Below, piece by piece: positions 33,471-43,445 of a stretch of DNA of 64,000 nucleotides. Where the stretch lies: the NCBI GenBank assembly GCA_946479285.1, contig CAMLFH010000001.1, positions 372,001 to 436,000 on the forward strand, in the 5' to 3' direction. Every line of letters begins with the position of its first letter. Within the stretch, counting starts at the first letter, position 1. The DNA comes from an uncultured Flavobacteriales bacterium (GTDB taxonomy: Bacteria; Bacteroidota; Bacteroidia; Flavobacteriales; Crocinitomicaceae). Below the pieces are notes generated by a model. It did no database searches. It had not been told where the DNA came from and saw only the letters and a list, made by a program, of their open reading frames with translations. The position numbers were made by a program, and so were the translations under genes.

Positions 33471-34688
33471 ATGAGCGATACTCCAACTAATAAAAGCCTG
33501 TTTGCCGATGAAACCATCGATGGGCAGATCGCGACGCTGAACCTTGGGCCAACTCACCCTGCAACGCATGGAATTTTCCAGAACGTATTGACGGTTGACG
33601 GAGAAAAAATCCTGAGCTCAGTTCAAACAGTGGGCTATATTCACCGTGCTTTTGAAAAGCTGGCTGAAAGAAGACCTTACAACCAGATTACTCCAATTAC
33701 AGATCGCTTGAACTATTGTTCTGCTCCAATCAATAACATGGGTTGGGAAATGACAATGGAAAAATTGATCGGTGTGCAGGTTCCGAAAAGAGTAGATTAC
33801 ATGCGTGTAATCATCATGGAATTGGCGCGCGTTGCAGACCATTTGGTTTGTAATTCCGTAATTGGTGTAGATACCGGGGCATTGACAGGATTTACCTATA
33901 TGTTCCAGCAGCGTGAGTTGATCTATGAATTGTTCGAAGAAGTGTGTGGTGCACGTTTGACGACAAACATTGGTCGGATTGGCGGATTTGAAAGAGATTT
34001 TACTCCGACTTTCCACGTAAAACTAAAGAAGTTCTTAAAAGAATTCCATAAGCATTTCCAGGAATTTGACGATTTGTTATTGCGCAATCGCATTTTCATG
34101 GACCGTACAATCAAAGCCGGACCAATCAGTGCAGAACGCGCTTTGGATTACGGGTTTACCGGCCCAAACCTGCGAGCAGCTGGCGTTGATTATGACGTAC
34201 GTGTAATGACTCCTTATTCCTCTTACCAGGATTTCGAATTTGACATTCCGGTTGGAACACACGGCGATACTTACGATCGTTTTTGTGTGCGCCAGGAAGA
34301 GATTCGTCAGAGTATGAAGATCATTGAACAAGCTTACAACAATCTGCCGGAAGGAAGTCACTTCTCACCGGATGTTCCTGAATTCTATTTGCCGTCAAAA
34401 GCAGATGTCTACACGAAAATGGAAGCATTGATCTACCACTTCAAAATCGTTATGGGTGAAACACCAGTTCCGGTTGGAGAGGTTTATCACGCAGTAGAAG
34501 GAGGAAATGGAGAATTAGGATTCCACCTGATTTCAGACGGAGGAAGAACACCATACAGACTTCAATTTAGAAGACCTTGTTTTATTTATTATCAAGCATA
34601 TCCGGAAATGATTACAGGTCAGACCATCTCAGATGCCGTTTTGACATTGAGTAGTTTGAACGTGATTGCAGGAGAATTGGACGCATAA
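33471..34688 (+). CDS. nuoD: NADH:quinone oxidoreductase subunit D
   Basis: 405-residue 49-kDa-type subunit forming the quinone pocket with NuoB. Markers: LGPTHPATHG near the N-terminus, GYIHRAFEKLAE, and the C-terminal GELGFHLISDGGRTPYRLQFRRPCF. The spacer from nuoC (33 bases) is one of the largest within the operon. Confidence 0.97.
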   Translation: MSDTPTNKSLFADETIDGQIATLNLGPTHPATHGIFQNVLTVDGEKILSSVQTVGYIHRAFEKLAERRPYNQITPITDRLNYCSAPINNMGWEMTMEKLIGVQVPKRVDYMRVIIMELARVADHLVCNSVIGVDTGALTGFTYMFQQRELIYELFEEVCGARLTTNIGRIGGFERDFTPTFHVKLKKFLKEFHKHFQEFDDLLLRNRIFMDRTIKAGPISAERALDYGFTGPNLRAAGVDYDVRVMTPYSSYQDFEFDIPVGTHGDTYDRFCVRQEEIRQSMKIIEQAYNNLPEGSHFSPDVPEFYLPSKADVYTKMEALIYHFKIVMGETPVPVGEVYHAVEGGNGELGFHLISDGGRTPYRLQFRRPCFIYYQAYPEMITGQTISDAVLTLSSLNVIAGELDA

Positions 34689-34689
34689 G

Positions 34690-35226
34690 ATGAGTATATC
34701 AGTTACACATAATTATACAGATCAGCCGGAACCGGAGTTTAGCGCTGAAAAATTGTTGGAAGTACAACGCTTCATCAACCATTATCCGGAAGGAAAACAG
34801 AAAAGTGCCCTGATGCGTATTCTGCACCTTGCAGAAGAAGAGTTTGGCGGCTGGCTAAGTGTTCCAACCATGAATTACGTTGCCCGTTTGTTGAATATTC
34901 AACCGATCGAAGTGTACGAAGTAGCAACTTTCTATACGATGTTCAATATTGAGAAACCTGGGAAAGTTGTTCTGGAAGTTTGTAGAACAGGACCATGTAT
35001 GTTGGTTGGTTCGGATCAGATTATCGAGCACATCGAAAACAAACTGGATATTAAAGTTGGTCAGACTTCAGCAGATGGGATGTTTACATTGAAAACTGCG
35101 GAATGTTTGGGAGCTTGTGGTTACGGACCGATGCTTCAATGCGGAAAACACTACCACGAACACTTAACTCCAACGAAAGTAGACGAGTTATTGGACACCT
35201 TGCGTAAAGAACATTCAGAGAACTAG
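34690..35226 (+). CDS. nuoE: NADH:quinone oxidoreductase subunit E
   Basis: 178 residues from the ATG at 34690, chosen because an earlier in-frame ATG (34666) falls inside nuoD. The 24-kDa-type subunit binds 2Fe-2S cluster N1a with CRTGPC (C98, C103) and CLGAC (C139, C143). Two bases separate it from nuoF. Confidence 0.96.
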   Translation: MSISVTHNYTDQPEPEFSAEKLLEVQRFINHYPEGKQKSALMRILHLAEEEFGGWLSVPTMNYVARLLNIQPIEVYEVATFYTMFNIEKPGKVVLEVCRTGPCMLVGSDQIIEHIENKLDIKVGQTSADGMFTLKTAECLGACGYGPMLQCGKHYHEHLTPTKVDELLDTLRKEHSEN

Positions 35227-35228
35227 GA

Positions 35229-36572
35229 ATGGGAAGAAAATTATTATTGGAACACATTGATGTTCCCGGAATCGAAACTTTTGAAGTCTACCGCAAAAAC
35301 GGAGGTTACCGTTCTGTGGAAAAGGCTTTAAAAACGATGTCGCCGCAAAATGTGGTGGAAGAAGTTCAGGCATCAGGACTGAGAGGTCGTGGAGGAGCAG
35401 GATTTCCTACGGGAATGAAATGGTCTTTCCTGGCAAAGCCGGAAGGAGTTCCGCGTTATTTATTGTGTAACGCAGATGAATCCGAGCCCGGAACTTTCAA
35501 GGACCGTTACTTAATGGAAAAAATCCCGCATTTGCTGGTAGAAGGAATGATCGTTTCTTCTTACGCTTTGGGATGTAACCAATCCTATATTTATATCCGC
35601 GGAGAATACATGTGGGTTTTGGAAATTGTGGAAAAAGCAATTGCTGAAGCATACGCAAACGGGTTCCTAGGAAAAAATATCTTAGGCTCAGGATATGATT
35701 TGGATTTGGCTATTGCACCGGGAGGTGGAGCTTACATCTGCGGAGAAGAAACGGCATTGATCGAATCTTTGGAAGGAAAACGCGGAAACCCACGCATCAA
35801 ACCACCATTCCCGGCTGTAAAAGGTTTGTGGGGATGTCCTACAGTAGTAAACAACGTAGAATCTATCGCAGCAGTTGTGCCGATCGTAAATGATGGCGGA
35901 GCTGAATATGCGAAAATCGGTATTGGAAAAAGTACCGGAACGAAACTGATCTCAGCATGTGGAAACCTGGTAAAACCGGGAGTTTACGAAATCGAATTGG
36001 GAATGACGGTTGAAGAATTCATCTACTCGGACGAGTGGTGTGGAGGAATCGCAAACGGGAAAAAGATTAAAGCTTGTGTCCCGGGAGGATCTTCCGTTCC
36101 GATCTTACCTGCAAATTTAATTACCAAAACAGCTGAAGGAACGGATCGTTTAATGTCTTACGAAGGTTTGGCAGAAGGTGGATTTGTAAGCGGATCGATG
36201 CTGGGTTCGGGTGGCTTCATCGTATTTGATGAAGATCAGTGTATTGTTAGAAATACCTGGAACTTTGCACGTTTCTATGCACATGAGTCTTGCGGACAAT
36301 GTTCACCTTGTAGAGAAGGAACCGGATGGATGGAGAAAGTACTTCGTCGTTTGGAATACGGACAGGGTCACATGCACGACATCGATTTGCTGGCAGAGAT
36401 CAACAAGAAAATAGAAGGAAATACGATTTGTCCGCTGGGCGATGCAGCAGCATGGCCGGTAGCAGCAGCAATTCGTCATTTTAGAGAAGAATTTGAATGG
36501 CACGTGACACATCCGGATGAAGCCGTAAAACGCAACTTCGGAATAGCGTCAAATCACATGCCTTTAGTATAA
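35229..36572 (+). CDS. nuoF: NADH:quinone oxidoreductase subunit F
   Basis: 447-residue 51-kDa-type subunit: NADH and FMN binding plus cluster N3. GRGGAGFPTGMKW (53-65) is the NADH/FMN loop, NADESEPGTFKDRYL (81-95) contacts FMN, and HESCGQCSPCREGTGWM with a later NTICPLGDAAAWP supplies the 4Fe-4S ligands. Confidence 0.97.
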   Translation: MGRKLLLEHIDVPGIETFEVYRKNGGYRSVEKALKTMSPQNVVEEVQASGLRGRGGAGFPTGMKWSFLAKPEGVPRYLLCNADESEPGTFKDRYLMEKIPHLLVEGMIVSSYALGCNQSYIYIRGEYMWVLEIVEKAIAEAYANGFLGKNILGSGYDLDLAIAPGGGAYICGEETALIESLEGKRGNPRIKPPFPAVKGLWGCPTVVNNVESIAAVVPIVNDGGAEYAKIGIGKSTGTKLISACGNLVKPGVYEIELGMTVEEFIYSDEWCGGIANGKKIKACVPGGSSVPILPANLITKTAEGTDRLMSYEGLAEGGFVSGSMLGSGGFIVFDEDQCIVRNTWNFARFYAHESCGQCSPCREGTGWMEKVLRRLEYGQGHMHDIDLLAEINKKIEGNTICPLGDAAAWPVAAAIRHFREEFEWHVTHPDEAVKRNFGIASNHMPLV

Positions 36573-36585
36573 AAAGAGATCCATT

Positions 36586-37548
36586 ATGGTAAAAGTTATC
36601 ATTGACGATATCGAAGTAGAAGTAGAACCGGGAACAACGATCCTGAATGCTGCTCGTCTAATCGGTGGAGATGTAGTTCCTCCTGCAATGTGCTATTACA
36701 GCAAATTACAGGGAAGCGGCGGAAAATGCAGAACGTGTTTGGTGGAAGTAGCCGCAGGTTCAGCAGCTGATCCGCGCCCGATGCCGAAATTGGTTGCATC
36801 CTGTTCCACCCCGGTAATGGATGGAATGATCGTAAAAAACAAAACCTCAGAGCGTGTTTATGACAATCGTTCAGCTGTGACTGAGTTTTTACTGATCAAT
36901 CACCCCTTGGATTGCCCGATTTGCGACCAGGCCGGTGAATGTCATTTGCAGGACCTTGGATTCGAGCACGGAAAAGAAGGAACGCGTTACGAAGAGAAAC
37001 GCAGAACTTTTGATCCGATCGATATCGGAGACAAGATCAAATTGCACATGAATCGCTGCATTTTGTGTTACCGTTGTGTGTATGTTGCAAACCAATTGAC
37101 AGACAAACGCGTTCACGGTGTGATGCACCGCGGAGATCATGCGGAAATTTCAACGTACATCGAACAGGCACTTGACAATGATTTCTCCGGAAACGTCATC
37201 GATGTTTGTCCGGTTGGAGCATTGACAGACAAAACTTTCCGATTCAAAAGCCGTGTTTGGTTCCTAAAACCAATGGAAGCTTCTTGTGCCTGTACGAAAT
37301 GTGCCGGAAAAGCAGTGGTTTGGATGTTTGGTGATGAGATTTACCGTGTTACGGGCCGTAAAGACAAATACGGTGAGATCGAAGACATCGACGGGAAAAC
37401 TGCCTGGATTTGCAACGAATGCCGTTTCGACAAAAAAGACAAGACTAAATGGACTATTGAAGGGCCGCGCGTGATCAACCGTCACTCTGTGATCTCTCAA
37501 AATAAATACATTGTTGACGAACGTCTCGAAACCAAAAAATTGAATTAA
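36586..37548 (+). CDS. nuoG: NADH:quinone oxidoreductase subunit G, short flavobacterial form
   Basis: 320 residues instead of the 700-900 common for NuoG. The iron-sulfur part is complete: N1b ligands C36, C48, C51, C73; the HxxxCxxCxxxxxC site (H106, C110, C113, C119); and CxxCxxC at 158-164 with the fourth Cys in VCPVGAL. After it comes only a stump of the molybdopterin-oxidoreductase fold (ASCACTKCAGKAVVWMF... ICNECRFD) before the stop. From memory, flavobacterial NuoG proteins are like this, so I read it as a lineage-specific short form, not a recent truncation. Confidence 0.93.
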   Translation: MVKVIIDDIEVEVEPGTTILNAARLIGGDVVPPAMCYYSKLQGSGGKCRTCLVEVAAGSAADPRPMPKLVASCSTPVMDGMIVKNKTSERVYDNRSAVTEFLLINHPLDCPICDQAGECHLQDLGFEHGKEGTRYEEKRRTFDPIDIGDKIKLHMNRCILCYRCVYVANQLTDKRVHGVMHRGDHAEISTYIEQALDNDFSGNVIDVCPVGALTDKTFRFKSRVWFLKPMEASCACTKCAGKAVVWMFGDEIYRVTGRKDKYGEIEDIDGKTAWICNECRFDKKDKTKWTIEGPRVINRHSVISQNKYIVDERLETKKLN

Positions 37549-37549
37549 G

Positions 37550-38680
37550 ATGGCCATAAAATTAATCATAGTTGGTATTTTATTCCTGGTCACACTGGGA
37601 ATTGCAGCCTATCTTACCCTGATGGAACGAAAAGTTGCTGCCTGGATGCAGGATCGTATCGGACCGGACAGAGCGGGACCATTCGGTTTGCTTCAGCCCT
37701 TGGCAGATGGTGGGAAAATGTTCTTCAAAGAAGATTTCCGTCCAACCAATGCAGATAAGTGGTTGTTCATCATCGGACCTGGAATCGCCATGTTTACTGC
37801 ACTGATTACGGGTGCTGTGATTCCCTGGGGCCCGGATTTAAAAATTGGAGGCGAATCGATTGCGTTACAGGTTGCTGATGTGAACATCGGAATTCTTTTC
37901 ATTATGGGAGCAGTTTCCATCGGAGTTTACGGAATCATGATCGGAGGTTGGGCTTCCAACAATAAATTCGCTTTATTCGGAGCCATTCGCGCAAGTTCGC
38001 AAATGATCTCTTACGAGTTGGCAATGGGAGTTTCCGTGATCACAATCGTTATGATGACAGGTTCCTTAAGCCTCAATGAGATTGTAGAACAACAACACGG
38101 TTTCTGGAAAGATGGATGGTTCTCCTGGAATGTAGCCAAACAACCGATTTGTTTCGTAGTATTTTTAATTACCGCTTTGGCAGAATGTAACCGCGCACCT
38201 TTCGATTTGGCAGAATGTGAGTCCGAATTGATCGGTGGTTACCACACGGAATACGGTGCCATGAAATTAGGGTTCTTCTTATTCTCGGAATATGTGAATA
38301 TGTTCATTTCTTGTGCAATTATTTCGGCTTTGTTCTTCGGAGGATACAACTTCCCCGGAATGGATAACTTCTCCGGAAATACATTAGCAATCATAGGAAC
38401 GTTGGTTTTCTTCGCGAAAACATTCGTTTTTGTTTTCGTCTTCATGTGGATCCGTTGGACATTACCTCGTTTCCGCTACGATCAGCTGATGCACATCGGT
38501 TGGAAAAAATTGATTCCGATTGCTTTGATCAACTTATTAATTACCGGAGTTGTGATTGCTTACACAGAAGGTTGGTTCTCTAAAAACAAGGAGAACGAAT
38601 CTGCAAGCAATGCAAAGATCGAACAACCGCTGGGTGTGAATACATCTTTCGAAAAGACAAAAACCGGAAATAGCTTATAA
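37550..38680 (+). CDS. nuoH: NADH:quinone oxidoreductase subunit H
   Basis: 376-residue membrane subunit linking the peripheral arm to the pump. Markers: LMERKVAAWMQDRIGPDRAGPFGLLQPLADG near the N-terminus and AECNRAPFDLAECESELIGGYHTEYG in the middle. About eight membrane segments. The C-terminal 30 residues (after WFSKNKENES) are a polar extension. Confidence 0.97.
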   Translation: MAIKLIIVGILFLVTLGIAAYLTLMERKVAAWMQDRIGPDRAGPFGLLQPLADGGKMFFKEDFRPTNADKWLFIIGPGIAMFTALITGAVIPWGPDLKIGGESIALQVADVNIGILFIMGAVSIGVYGIMIGGWASNNKFALFGAIRASSQMISYELAMGVSVITIVMMTGSLSLNEIVEQQHGFWKDGWFSWNVAKQPICFVVFLITALAECNRAPFDLAECESELIGGYHTEYGAMKLGFFLFSEYVNMFISCAIISALFFGGYNFPGMDNFSGNTLAIIGTLVFFAKTFVFVFVFMWIRWTLPRFRYDQLMHIGWKKLIPIALINLLITGVVIAYTEGWFSKNKENESASNAKIEQPLGVNTSFEKTKTGNSL

Positions 38681-38689
38681 AATATTCGA

Positions 38690-39229
38690 ATGGAAAGTTT
38701 ATCAAATCGTAAAAAAGTTGTTTCGAACAAGAAGATGAGCTTCATGGAGAAACTCTACTTCCCGGCAATTTTATCCGGGATGTGGATCACCTTTAAGCAT
38801 TTATTCAAGAAACACAATACCCTTAAATATCCGGAAGTACAGCGGGAATACGTTCCTGTTTACCGCGGACAACACGTTTTGAAACGTGACGAAGAAGGAA
38901 GAGAGAATTGTACCGCTTGTGGATTATGCGCAGTTGCATGTCCGGCAGAGGCAATTACCATGACTTCTGAAGAGCGTGTAAAAGGAGAAGAGCACTTATA
39001 CCGGGAAGAAAAATATGCTTCTACCTATGAGATCAATATGCTGCGCTGCATTTTCTGTGGTTTGTGTGAAGAAGCATGTCCGAAAGAAGCTATTTTCCTG
39101 ACAGATCGTATCGTTCCTACTTATTTTGAGCGCAATGATTTCATTTACGCAAAAGACAAATTGGTAGAACCTGTTGATCAGCGTGTGGATATCAGTAAAA
39201 GACAATTAACCGGAAAAAGACCTGCGTAA
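38690..39229 (+). CDS. nuoI: NADH:quinone oxidoreductase subunit I
   Basis: 179-residue ferredoxin-like subunit with two 4Fe-4S sites: CTACGLCAVACP (C74, C77, C80, C84) and CIFCGLCEEACP (C120, C123, C126, C130), clusters N6a and N6b. Its stop shares one base with the nuoJ start (TAATG). Confidence 0.97.
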   Translation: MESLSNRKKVVSNKKMSFMEKLYFPAILSGMWITFKHLFKKHNTLKYPEVQREYVPVYRGQHVLKRDEEGRENCTACGLCAVACPAEAITMTSEERVKGEEHLYREEKYASTYEINMLRCIFCGLCEEACPKEAIFLTDRIVPTYFERNDFIYAKDKLVEPVDQRVDISKRQLTGKRPA

Positions 39230-39741
39230 TGAGTTTAGACCTTATATTTTACATTCTTGGTGGATTGACTATCGGAACAGCTTTGATGGTTGTTTTGAGC
39301 AAGCACCCCGTGAGAAGCGTTTTGTACTTAGTACTCACTTTTTTCCTGATCTCTGCAAACTACGTATTGATGAATGCACAGTTTATCGCAATCGTAAACA
39401 TCATTGTTTATGCCGGTGCGATCATGGTATTATTCCTCTTCGTATTGATGTTGCTGAACCTTAACAAAGAGAACGAACCCAAACATTCACCATTGATGAC
39501 TATTGGTGCAGCTGTTGCCGGGGGAAGTTTATTCTTAGTTGTTGTTGCAGCAATGCGCGATGCAATTTTAGCAGCTCCAATAATCGATGAGAATTCTCCA
39601 AAGGCAGGATTGGTGGAAAATCTTGGACAGGTGTTATTTACCAAATACGTGCTTCCTTTTGAAGTTTCTTCCATCCTGTTCCTTGCAGCAATGGTTGGCG
39701 CAGTGCTTTTAGCGAAGAAAGAAAAACAAACTATAGATTGA
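39229..39741 (+). CDS. nuoJ: NADH:quinone oxidoreductase subunit J
   Basis: 170-residue membrane subunit (ND6 type), five hydrophobic segments. [24 protein letters not shown] is the conserved third segment with the pi-bulge region. One base separates it from nuoK. Confidence 0.95.
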   Translation: MSLDLIFYILGGLTIGTALMVVLSKHPVRSVLYLVLTFFLISANYVLMNAQFIAIVNIIVYAGAIMVLFLFVLMLLNLNKENEPKHSPLMTIGAAVAGGSLFLVVVAAMRDAILAAPIIDENSPKAGLVENLGQVLFTKYVLPFEVSSILFLAAMVGAVLLAKKEKQTID

Positions 39742-39742
39742 T

Positions 39743-40072
39743 ATGTTATTAGCGACATTATTTGAATCAGGTGTAAAGATCGAACACTACATGGTGCTTG
39801 CAACAGCGTTGTTTGTCATTGGTGTATTCGGAGTTCTTTACAGAAAAAATGCGATCATTTTATTGATGTGCATTGAGTTAATGCTCAACGCGGTGAATTT
39901 GTTACTGGTAGCATTCTCCACTTATTTCGGACAGGCAGACGGACAGCTTTTTGTGTTCTTCATCATGGTTGTTGCAGCTGCGGAAGCTACCGTTGGTTTA
40001 TCCATCCTGGTGCTTCTTTACCGCAATACGCGCTCCACAGATATTCGATTGTTTAATAAATTAAAAAACTAA
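39743..40072 (+). CDS. nuoK: NADH:quinone oxidoreductase subunit K
   Basis: 109-residue membrane subunit (ND4L type) with three segments and two conserved buried glutamates in [16 protein letters not shown] and [16 protein letters not shown]. Confidence 0.95.
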   Translation: MLLATLFESGVKIEHYMVLATALFVIGVFGVLYRKNAIILLMCIELMLNAVNLLLVAFSTYFGQADGQLFVFFIMVVAAAEATVGLSILVLLYRNTRSTDIRLFNKLKN

Positions 40073-40075
40073 AAC

Positions 40076-41995
40076 ATGTCGGTATCACAATTACTGCCTT
40101 TGATTATACTGCTTCCTCTTATCGGAGCTTTTATTAACGGTACTATCGGAAAATCACTTTCAAAAGTCGTTGTAGGAACAATTGGGACCGGTGTAATGGC
40201 GATTTCCTTTGTTTTTGCCGTGATGGCTTTTATAAGCGTTCAGCACAGCGAACCGGTAACCGTTCATTTGTTTACGATGATCAAAACAAGCGGATTCTCG
40301 TTGAATGCACGTTTGTTTGCAGATAACTTATCCCTTTGGATGACTTTGATCGTAACCGGTGTAGGAACTTTGATCCACTTGTTCTCTATGGGATATATGA
40401 AGCACGATGCGGGTTATTATAAGTTCTTTACTTACCTGAATCTCTTCATCTTTGCCATGTTAATCCTTGTCCTGGGAAGCAACTACTTCATGTTGTTCTT
40501 CGGATGGGAAGGTGTGGGAATCTGTTCTTATTTATTGATCGGATTTTGGTACCAGGATTTCAATAATACATTGGCTGCACGTAAAGCATTCATCATGAAC
40601 CGTATCGGGGATTTAGGTCTTTTGGTTGGTTTGTTTTTGATCCTTGGAAAATTCGGAACATTAGAATATGCAGAAGTTGCTAAAGCTGTCATGGCTGAAG
40701 GATTTGAGATCTCTGAAATGCTGATCTTCGGAATTACGATCTGTTTGTTTATTGGTGCAACTGGGAAATCGGCTCAGATTCCATTATTTACCTGGCTTCC
40801 GGATGCAATGGCGGGACCAACTCCGGTTTCGGCTTTGATCCACGCAGCAACGATGGTAACGGCAGGTATTTTCTTAACGGTTCGTTCCAATTACTTGTTT
40901 GAGCATGCACATTTGACGAAAGAAATCATGATGTATGTCGGTTTGGCAACTTCAATTGTTGCGGCATTCATTGCCATGCGTCAAAACGACATTAAAAAAG
41001 TACTGGCTTATTCCACGGTTTCCCAACTGGGAATGTTGTTCGTAGCATTGGGAATGGGAGCTTACACAGCTGCTATGTTCCACGTTACCACTCACGCATT
41101 CTTCAAAGCATTGTTGTTCCTTGGCTCGGGAAGTGTAATCCACGCTATGTCAGACGAACAGGATATCCGCAAAATGGGAGGGCTTCGCAAGAAAATTCCA
41201 ATAACGCATTTCACATTCTTAATAGGAACGCTGGCAATTTCAGGTATTCCTTTACTTTCGGGTTTCTACTCGAAGGATGAGATTATCGGTCACGCATTCG
41301 GAGATAACAAGTTTGTATTCGGCGCATTGATGTTCAGTTCGGCATTAACGGCCATTTACATGTTCCGCTTGTATTTCGTTACATTCTCCGGAACTTTCCG
41401 CGGCACCCACGAACAAGAGCATCATCTGCATGAAGGTCCTGCTTCCATGACTATCCCATTGATTATTTTGGCAATTCTTTCCGTTTTCGGAGGATTGTTG
41501 AATTTGCCGGGAGTTTTCTTACACAAAGGAACTCACTGGTTGTCTCATTATTATGCACACAATGTTGCTGGTGACGGAGTAAAAGTAGCGGAACATGGCG
41601 ATTCATCCATGACATTGATCTTAATGTGTATTGCAGGAGCAATGGCGGTGCTTATTGCAATCATTACATACATCGTTTATGTGAAGAAGAACAGCATTCC
41701 GAAAGAAGATTCCGAGCTGAAAGGTTGGGAAAAGGCTTCGGCAATGAAATTATACTTCGACGAGATCTACAATTTCCTATTCGTGAAACCGGTTCTTTGG
41801 CTTTCTGAAAAAGGAGCACATTACTTCGAAGGAGCATTTTTGCACCGTGGAGTGGTGAGTATCGGGAAAGTGATTGGAAAATCAGGTGACCTGGTTCGTA
41901 AGATCCAAACAGGAAGAACAGACAATTATATTTTGTGGATGGTTTTTGGAATCATCGGGTTGATCGTTTATTACATTATCTATTATAAAAACTAA
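40076..41995 (+). CDS. nuoL: NADH:quinone oxidoreductase subunit L
   Basis: 639-residue antiporter-like pump subunit (ND5 type) with about 15 membrane segments and a C-terminal lateral helix. Markers: FFGWEGVGICSYLLIGFW and FTWLPDAMAGPTPVSALIHAATMVTAG. The stop TAA is followed, in the same frame, by GGC and the GTG start of nuoM. Confidence 0.97.
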   Translation: MSVSQLLPLIILLPLIGAFINGTIGKSLSKVVVGTIGTGVMAISFVFAVMAFISVQHSEPVTVHLFTMIKTSGFSLNARLFADNLSLWMTLIVTGVGTLIHLFSMGYMKHDAGYYKFFTYLNLFIFAMLILVLGSNYFMLFFGWEGVGICSYLLIGFWYQDFNNTLAARKAFIMNRIGDLGLLVGLFLILGKFGTLEYAEVAKAVMAEGFEISEMLIFGITICLFIGATGKSAQIPLFTWLPDAMAGPTPVSALIHAATMVTAGIFLTVRSNYLFEHAHLTKEIMMYVGLATSIVAAFIAMRQNDIKKVLAYSTVSQLGMLFVALGMGAYTAAMFHVTTHAFFKALLFLGSGSVIHAMSDEQDIRKMGGLRKKIPITHFTFLIGTLAISGIPLLSGFYSKDEIIGHAFGDNKFVFGALMFSSALTAIYMFRLYFVTFSGTFRGTHEQEHHLHEGPASMTIPLIILAILSVFGGLLNLPGVFLHKGTHWLSHYYAHNVAGDGVKVAEHGDSSMTLILMCIAGAMAVLIAIITYIVYVKKNSIPKEDSELKGWEKASAMKLYFDEIYNFLFVKPVLWLSEKGAHYFEGAFLHRGVVSIGKVIGKSGDLVRKIQTGRTDNYILWMVFGIIGLIVYYIIYYKN

Positions 41996-41998
41996 GGC

Positions 41999-43444
41999 GT
42001 GGAATATCTTTTATTTATACTACCAGTTTTCTTTGCGTTATCGGTATTGATCGTCCCTAAAAGTGGCGTTCGTGCATACGGAATTATCGGATCGCTTGCC
42101 GTTTTAGGTGTTGTAATAGCATGTATGATGCAATATAACAACGATGGAACCATGCATTTGTTTGGAAACAAGAATGAATGGCTTCCTGGAACAGGAATTA
42201 CGCTAAGCTTTGGATACGATGGGATTTCCTTATTGATGTTATTACTGACAGCAGTTTTGGTTCCCTTGGTATTGGTTTCAAACTTCAAAAACGAATTGGC
42301 TGAAAACCGCTTGTTTACGAGCATGGTCTTCTTTATGCAATTGGGCTTAATCGGCGTTTTCATCTCCATGGATGGATTGTGGTTCTACGTTTTCTGGGAA
42401 ATTACATTAATTCCGATCTTCTTAATTTGCTGGTGGTATGGTGCCCCGGAAAGAAAGGCTGCATTGATGAAGTTTTTCATTTATACATTCGTAGGATCAT
42501 TGGCAATGCTTGCTGCTTTGATTGGAATCAAGGTAAATGCGGCATCTTTCCAGATCGAAGATTTGAAAGCGGTTGCCTTTACTTCTAAAACAGCTTGTTG
42601 GTTAGCACTTGGTTTCTTCCTGGCATTCGCAATTAAGATTCCGATTTTCCCGTTTCACACGTGGCAGCCGGATACCTATACGAAATCACCAATGGCAGGA
42701 ACGATGCTGCTTTCAGGGATCATGCTGAAAATGGCATTGTACGGAATGATTCGCTGGATGATTCCTTTATTCCCGGAAGCAGTTCATTGTCTTCAGTGGC
42801 CGGTAATCATTCTGGCAACCATTGGAGTTGTGTACGGAGCAATTATCGCGATCAAACAAAAGGACATGAAGCGTGTGTTTGCATTTGCTTCGATGTCTCA
42901 CGTGGGATTAATTGCTGCGGCAATCATGGTTTGGGATTTTGACGCTTTATCCGGCAGCATGGTCCAGATCGTGAATCACGGATTGGTAGCAGTTGGATTG
43001 TTCTTGGCAGTTGAAATTATCGAACGCAGAACAGGTACCAGAAACCTCGCTGATTTGGGAGGCTTTGCAAAACAAGCTCCGAAATTTGCATTTTGGTTTG
43101 CCGTGTTGGCTTTTGCTTCCGTTTCGGTTCCCTTGACAAGTGGTTTTATCGGTGAATTCTTAATGTTGAAAGGATTGGTCCAGTTTGATATGATAATCGG
43201 AATCATCGCAGGAACAACCTTGATCCTTGGAGCGGTTTATACCTTCAGAGCTTATCAATTGAGCATGTACGGTCCCGTTACCAGAGATCAGTTTGCAGAT
43301 TTACATTGGTCAGAATTGATCGTTTTGGCAATTATCATGATCTCAGTAGTGATCTTAGGAGTCTATCCTGCATTAATTACGGATTTTGTAAATCCAAGTT
43401 TAAAAGTACTATTAGAAACAGTTTCAACACCTACAGGTTTATAA
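41999..43444 (+). CDS. nuoM: NADH:quinone oxidoreductase subunit M, GTG start
   Basis: 481-residue antiporter-like pump subunit (ND4 type). Markers: FYVFWEITLIPIFLICWWYG and FPFHTWQPDTYTKSPMAGTMLLSGIMLKMALYG. The start must be the GTG at 41999: the next in-frame ATG would remove the first membrane segment (EYLLFILPVFFALSVLIV), and upstream the frame runs into the nuoL stop. GTG is uncommon among the genes of this window. Confidence 0.94.
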   Translation: MEYLLFILPVFFALSVLIVPKSGVRAYGIIGSLAVLGVVIACMMQYNNDGTMHLFGNKNEWLPGTGITLSFGYDGISLLMLLLTAVLVPLVLVSNFKNELAENRLFTSMVFFMQLGLIGVFISMDGLWFYVFWEITLIPIFLICWWYGAPERKAALMKFFIYTFVGSLAMLAALIGIKVNAASFQIEDLKAVAFTSKTACWLALGFFLAFAIKIPIFPFHTWQPDTYTKSPMAGTMLLSGIMLKMALYGMIRWMIPLFPEAVHCLQWPVIILATIGVVYGAIIAIKQKDMKRVFAFASMSHVGLIAAAIMVWDFDALSGSMVQIVNHGLVAVGLFLAVEIIERRTGTRNLADLGGFAKQAPKFAFWFAVLAFASVSVPLTSGFIGEFLMLKGLVQFDMIIGIIAGTTLILGAVYTFRAYQLSMYGPVTRDQFADLHWSELIVLAIIMISVVILGVYPALITDFVNPSLKVLLETVSTPTGL

Positions 43445-43445
43445 T

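Noticed and set aside
36586..37548. nuoG as a pseudogene truncated after the iron-sulfur domain
   Set aside because: All ligand residues are intact, the next gene starts 2 bases later, and flavobacterial NuoG is short in general (from family knowledge).
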